DNA from: Lamellibrachia columna
Taxonomy: Eukaryota > Annelida > Polychaeta > Sabellida > Siboglinidae
Length of the DNA: 64,000 bases
NCBI GenBank assembly: GCA_963662155.1
Contig: OY759266.1
Location: 9,869,098-9,933,097, forward strand
Direction: 5' to 3'
Position numbers and translations under genes: made by a program. The notes beneath the pieces are model-generated. The model saw only the letters and a list, made by a program, of their open reading frames with translations, was not told the origin of the DNA and made no database searches. Below, piece after piece: positions 58,518 through 64,000 of the stretch (the stretch's first letter is position 1; each line of letters opens with the position of its first letter).

Positions 58518-59539
58518 GTGAGTTGAAAGGGGTCGCTGATTAATGTGGTTCGTTCGTCTTAAAGTTGTCTCTTGCCGCTTGTCTGTATTTGTATCTCTCT
58601 AGAGTTTCCGCCTCACCGTCTCTCCTCACACACGTACGCACGCACACACACACAGCTTTTGAGTAATATTTGTCTATCCTTGTGTGCATGTCCTTCTATC
58701 TCTGTCTGTCTGTCCGCAGAAAAGTCTGTAGGTATGTGTTTCTGTATGTATGGGAACAACGTGCAAAACGGGCTCCTTACGCAGGATTTGTCCAATAAGT
58801 TTTTTATTTTCTGTGGAATCAAATTCTTCAAATATCTCACTAGGTCTGTACTTATTATGACGTCTACATTTCTGTTTAAAATTGTGCATGGAAAATATGC
58901 CCCCTTTACATCCACTTTTACTAGTAAGCCATTATCTCATATTTTGCAAGCAAAATTAATTGTCCACGCTCGTACCATGCCACATGCTAGTATGCACACA
59001 CTGTACATTGTCCACATTTTGTGCGCTTTGCCCCACATGACGAAATTTGCGATACGTATTGTAATTATAGTACCCTTTCGCAAAGAGGTGGGTATATGTA
59101 ACTTCGTTAACCATTTCCGCCTTAGATGAAAATAAGTAGGCCAAGTCGTGTTTTTCCCCAAATGGGTGCGCTTTGCACCACCCAACTATCCGAGTTTCCA
59201 TTGCTTTTAACACGCACAAATGAAACTTTGTGAAACAGTACTACTATTTTAAGAAAAGTCCGGAAAACAATATTTTACTGCTCGCTTGTTTGAATTTGCG
59301 TTTCGCGCTTCCAGCCAACGGTCAGTAGTAATCCTATGGGAATTACTTAGCACTGGCATCAACCATTTTACTGTATATAATACAGTAACTCCAAACGGGC
59401 TGGGGCGACCATTTTCCACGTTGTTCCCTATGTATCTAGTATGTGCGTGCGTGCGTGTGTGCGCGCATCCGTGCATGTGTGTGTATGTGAACTCTGCAGT
59501 GGACGTTAGTCTACGAAGAAATTGTTGTTCTGGAAACAG
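58518..59539. other. Module 20 intron
   Basis: Contains CA repeats (58626-58653) and a TGCG-rich patch (59440-59490). No exon seen between the A and B halves. Confidence 0.5.
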
Positions 59540-59770
59540 ACTTGCAACCACAACTGGCTTCGTGGCTTCATGACATCGTGATAGAAGCAATAAAGGAGTC
59601 TCCTCTTCGAGTTACCCTGTGTCAAACCGTGGGGTCAGCACTGAAGCAGAAAGAGAAGAAACGGATCCTGTGTCGGTCGGGCGCAGTTGGGAATATTGTC
59701 AGGATCAGACAGAGTCCATATAACATTAGACCACTCGCACTGTGCGAAGTGGAGGTGTATGGACAAATGG
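59540..59770 (+). CDS. F-type lectin module 20, half B
   Basis: It encodes W-L-H-D-I-V-I-E-A-I-K-E-S-P-L-R-V, K-E-K-K-R-I-L-C-R-S-G-A-V, G-N-I-V-R-I-R-Q and L-A-L-C-E-V-E-V-Y-G-Q. The acceptor is weak (tctggaaacag) but keeps phase 1, adding about six residues before W-L-H-D. Donor is aatgg|gtgagt. Confidence 0.88.
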
Positions 59771-59923
59771 GTGAGTTCGCATTACACATCAACATATGCT
59801 AGAAAATAAACATCACTGTATAAATAAGAATAAAAACGAAATGAAGAAATGTGTTTGTAAAGTTGTTTTAGAGTAAATGTTCAAATAAACGACCTCCATT
59901 TTCATATTTAACTTAATTGTATT

Positions 59924-60112
59924 TTATTGTACATTTGTATATCTGTCTTTAACATGATATAATAATAAAAGTATTCGTATAATAACATCGACATAGTGAC
60001 CATGATTTTGTATTGAGAAAGTAACATATTTTAAATCAGATGAGTTCAGAATGTCACAGCAGGTAGTGGTTATCGTTGTTGATGTGTCTACATTAAGATT
60101 GTAATCGCCCAA
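59924..60112 (-). mobile_element. LINE endonuclease fragment
   Basis: The minus strand reads G-D-Y-N-L-N-V-D, followed by C-D-I-L-N-S and H-G-H-Y-V-D-V-I-I, similar to the G-D-F-N-x-H-x-D core and the following part of LINE AP-endonucleases. Confidence 0.6.
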
Positions 60113-60269
60113 GATCTATAACTCCGAATGCAGAAATAAATCATTAGATGGTTGGATGCGTGGTGTCCATGCCTGTCAAAATAATGTTGGAAATAGCATT
60201 GTGGTACTCCCAGATCGCCGGATGTAGAAAGCAGGATGAAAAATATGTATAATTGCTCCCTAGATCAGC

Positions 60270-60372
60270 TAAATGGTTATATCCGTGATACCTTCAATTT
60301 GGATGACCGAGAACATATTAAAGCTAAATGCTGTTAAAACAGAGTTTCTTATTATTGGTACACAGTAACAAC
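60270..60372 (+). mobile_element. LINE RT fragment
   Basis: The frame reads W-M-T-E-N-I-L-K-L-N-A-V-K-T-E-F-L-I-I-G, the segment that follows the catalytic Y-A-D-D in many CR1/jockey-type RTs. Only this short piece is evident. Confidence 0.65.
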
Positions 60373-60399
60373 ATGACGAAACTGAAGGCTTTCCTACAT

Positions 60400-62990
60400 A
60401 AACAGCTTCAGCCTTTCAACCTTGCTGTTTTTTATCCCATTCCTACTTTCAACCCTATTCGCCGGTTTTTACTCACACCTGCAAGAAAGCCTTAACAGCT
60501 TCGATCAGTAGTTCTGAACTACTTTGTTCCCAGGGTTGAAACACATTGGAAATAGGGCTTTCTCGGAAATTAGTTATACTGCTAGGTCACAAGGAAACAT
60601 AATACAGTTTCACACATATTTTTTTTTAATAGTTATTTCCCTCCATAGTGTAGTCATCCATATGTTGACAACATTGATATTGCATATCAATTTGAGATTG
60701 CCCAATCTTTTTGTTTTGACGCGCCTCTAATTTAGGGTTCCCGTGATTTTGGAGAAATGGAGGTTTTGGTATCGTATTGTATATTGTGTATGTATCAGTA
60801 TGATATATAAACCCTTCCCATTGTAAACGTTGTGAAGCAAGGCTCTGCCCCTAACTATTTTTTTTTATTCTATGTAGTTTTGAGAGAAGCAATGCAAAAT
60901 TTAAGTACAACCCTGGGGCAGTACTGAGCAGTTGATTTGATGCCAGCATATATTATGCATCACGCTTGGAGGATAATACTAAAACAACAGCGGTATATGT
61001 ATGCGTGCATGCGTGTACAAGGATGTAATTAGGGATCTGAAATGCTATGGCATTGGCCGTCTGCACTTGCAACCAGTTGCCGAAGACAGTTTATCACCTT
61101 ACTGAAATGAACTTGTAATTGTCATTAAAACATATCATGATGAAACTATTTACATACAAGTATTTTTATTAAGTGTTTTGCTTAATGTACAATCGATTAA
61201 ATACGTTACGTATGTCGTGCTGTTGTATGTCCGTCTACCGCGTTCTATAAAGTTCTTCATAGCTGACCTCAGTGACTTGATTATTCCAACGTTTTCAGTT
61301 ACCATTGAATCGTAACTGATACTATTCAGAAAATAAACATAAATTATGTGAAACAATGTGAAACATTGCAAAAAATATTGTTTTAATAACGATGAATTGT
61401 ATGTCCGATCGTCACGCTCGAACAATCTTTGATTTTAAAAAACCCGACCAATTTCACACCTTTTAGACAATCAGGGTTTACTTAGGGGTAACTTCCTCCA
61501 TCACTGATCTCTTAGTTGTATAATAAATGGCCTCAGGCAGAAGAAGGGTAAGTAATGTGAAGTATGTCCGTGAGTCACATGATGTCACGCACGAATGAAA
61601 ACACATGCCCAAAACAATGCACGACTCACGTTATGCACGGCAAATCCTTTACCACACTCGACTGAAAAACTTTCTAAGCAGAAACCAAGTGAAATAATGT
61701 CCATTGTCACACATGATCAACTATCAGTTATGCTTCCTTTTTAGCGTAGTAGGTATATATTAATAAGGTTATTGTGAAACTGCATATAGCCTACTTCACC
61801 CTTTCTCCAAGGTGATGTTGCGGTCTCTATTTATTTTAACCCACACGAACCTGTATATCTTATTTATAAAACTGTCCACCATGCAGGGGAGAAAGGTCAG
61901 GCCAATGCATCAATAAAACTTGTGTTTACCCTTGAAACATCGTTACATTGAAAGTTCACGAGACCGTTACCAAAGCAGAGGATGCGCAAGAAGATAGGAG
62001 TTCAAGAAGAGGCTGCCTGCTGAACTGCCATATGCATAAGGAGAATAACATGACCGTTCAATTAATATATCTTTCTCGTCAGTTATTCTTGTCGATCAGA
62101 ATGCCACCAAACACGACTACACTGTGAACTGGTATATGACAACTGCTTTCGTGTAAAATAGCAATGTTGAATCATAACATAATCTAATTAATTCTTTTGA
62201 GAACAGCTGGGTTTATTAATTTGATTTGAGATCATTGATAACCTGTTTTAGTTGTGTGTGATGGAGGAAGTGAAACAAAACATTAAAACAAATCAGTGAA
62301 CACAGTTGAAATGATATTGCTAAATATATCAATGGCACCACCACATAGATTCCTAGAGTAGTTGAAGTTGCCTTGGTTGTATGGCATCTGTGATATTTAA
62401 AAATATACATGTCCACCATCACGCACAACGTTTACTGACGTTACAGTTTGTACTTTAATATAAATCCCCACTTGGTTATCTTCCTATGCATTTCTCATGA
62501 AAGGTAAGACGTCATGCTAAAAGAACCTAAACAAATTCAGAAATAACTTAATTTGCAGTATGATATCCGCTTTTTGTCACGACCTTTTGGCAATGGCTCA
62601 TACAAACTAGAACCAAAAATATAAAAGTATTTATGATATTACTAAAATAAATTTTGCGTGTTTTGGATATTAACCAAAAATATAACGGTAATACAAAAAA
62701 ATTTTTTTTTACAAATTCCAAACAAATTGTGCTAGATTTGGATCTTTCACCTAGGTGAACTATTATGTATACATATTTATCACAGTTACAAGAATTTCAT
62801 GCAAAAACCATGTATCCATATTTACTGGAAAACAACTTTTCGAAATATCTTTGTGTTTGTTCTATAAATAATACTAAGAATAAAGATTGCGACATCTTTT
62901 CATACTTTTTTGATGTATGTTATGCTGTTAAAATGGCAAATGGCCAAACATTACCCCACCATGTGAAGTCTAAGCTTAGCATTGCCTGTT
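60400..62990. other. Large intron before module 21, nothing recognised
   Basis: AT-rich, with poly-T and poly-A tracts. No lectin half, transposon protein or tandem array found. Confidence 0.55.
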
Positions 62991-62994
62991 ACAG

Positions 62995-63234
62995 TGAATG
63001 GTCGGACAAAGAATCTGGCTCGTAACAAGCCAACAAAGCAATCGTCTACGTTTCGTTCTCGGTGGGATGTATATTATACCTCTTCAAAAGCAGTGGATGG
63101 CAACAGCGACACTTACCTGACTCGCTGCAGTCAAACGGCGGGGCAAAGAGGCGCCTGGTGGCAGGTTGACTTGAAAGCCCTCTACTACATCACGGATGTC
63201 ATCATAACAAACCAACGAAACAGCTGCGGTGTCT
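62995..63234 (+). CDS. F-type lectin module 21, half A
   Basis: It encodes T-K-N-L-A-R-N-K-P-T-K-Q-S-S-T, S-S-K-A-V-D-G-N-S, R-C-S-Q-T, A-W-W-Q-V-D-L-K-A-L-Y-Y-I and V-I-I-T-N-Q. Acceptor is cctgttacag, donor gtct|gtaagt, phase 1. Its B half is not seen in the remaining 766 bases and presumably lies beyond the right edge. Confidence 0.9.
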
Positions 63235-63289
63235 GTAAGTTCCAATAATATCTTAAATTTAGTGGCCGGAATCATACACTACATCAATA

Positions 63290-63615
63290 TATAATTTATA
63301 TATGTATAATGTGTGCATATATCATATATATATACATATGTATGTACATATGTATATATATATATATAGTATATCGTTATATATACACCCAGTATATATA
63401 TATATATACGGTCAGTTATGGAATTTATTAACAAGGGTGTGCAACCATGAATATAAACCATAACAAGCGGTTTCAATATTTATTCATCAAATTATTCTAA
63501 CATTAAAATAAAATATATTAAAGTAAAAAGAACCAAAAATACAAAGGAAATGCAGAAGTGCCAATTAACAGATTCATAATATATATATAGTATATATATA
63601 ATATCATAGTATATA
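63290..63615. repeat. AT-rich microsatellite cluster
   Basis: Multiple (AT)n and TATG tracts interleaved with unique sequence after the module 21 A exon. Confidence 0.9.
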
Positions 63616-63689
63616 TATTATATGAATATGTTTATTGGCATTTCGTTTGTATTTCTGGTGCTTTTTACTTTAATATATTTTATTTTAAT

Positions 63690-63693
<4 letters not shown>

Positions 63694-63786
<93 letters not shown>
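63694..63786. repeat. (TG)n microsatellite, about 93 bp
   Basis: Uninterrupted TG array near the right edge of the window. Confidence 0.97.
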
Positions 63787-63787
<1 letters not shown>

Positions 63788-64000
63788 GGAGACCGGGTGC
63801 TATTAGCTGAGCCTTTTGATTATCAGTATGCGCGTAATCTGATGTCCCACGCCATGTATTGTACCGGTGAGTAATGGTCTGAAACAATACAAAACACTAC
63901 CGTTCGTTTTTTGGACTGATGAGACCACTCCTTACAATAGTCAATGACAGTGATCAACTACAGCAGTGTTCTATTTTATTACAATTAAACTGTAATTGTA

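Overview
This is a eukaryotic, AT-rich, repeat-laden window, almost certainly from a marine invertebrate. A lophotrochozoan such as a mollusc is my best guess. That guess rests on the expanded fucolectin-type lectin exons, the tRNA-derived SINEs, several non-LTR retrotransposon families and long CA/TG arrays. There are no prokaryotic features. Exons are short, 130-290 nt, with clean AG/GT boundaries.

The main content is one apparent giant gene on the + strand, or a tight tandem cluster of related genes. It runs from about 3510 to beyond the right edge. Its 5' part (3510-7626) holds two exons of unknown domain, a split AMOP domain (4422-4591 and 5481-5710) and a three-exon von Willebrand factor D domain (6834-7626). 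These are spliced in compatible phase to an array of F-type lectin (fucolectin/tachylectin-4/pentraxin-1, FTP) domains. Each lectin domain is encoded by two exons. Half A carries N-L-A-x-G-K-P, A-V-D-G and W-W-Q-V-D-L. Half B carries D-F-V-I-E, G-E-T-R-R-I-P-C and L-C-E-V-E-V-Y-G. I find 20 A exons and 18 B exons, giving 17 complete pairs, orphan A exons at 10004 and 42827, an orphan B at 56755, and a last A at 62995 whose partner would lie outside the window. Apart from the first A exon, which starts in phase 0, every A and B exon starts and ends in phase 1. The array could therefore grow, shrink or skip halves without a frameshift. If all exons are joined, the window encodes about 3.2 thousand codons. 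No start codon with signal peptide and no terminal stop exon is visible, so the gene is incomplete on both sides.

The rest is intronic or intergenic DNA filled with mobile elements. A decayed non-LTR element precedes the gene (240-3110). One LINE family (here called LINE-c) occurs at 21935, 29130, 43420, 50742, 52855, 55320 and 57735. A minus-strand LINE (31330-35330) is interrupted by a plus-strand LINE tail (32930-33720). Further fragments lie at 10360, 16875, 39000, 44090 and 59924. Two tRNA-derived SINEs (11245, 14345), a likely MITE with 20-bp inverted repeats (22988-23327), a THAP-type transposase remnant (12080), several minisatellites and long (TG)n, (CA)n and (AT)n tracts complete the picture.

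Biologically, an AMOP-VWD front end is typical of extracellular or membrane-associated adhesion proteins. Coupled to about 20 lectin-fold modules, it suggests a large secreted or surface glycan-binding or matrix protein. None of the modules keeps the complete canonical fucose-binding signature, so the ligand may not be fucose.
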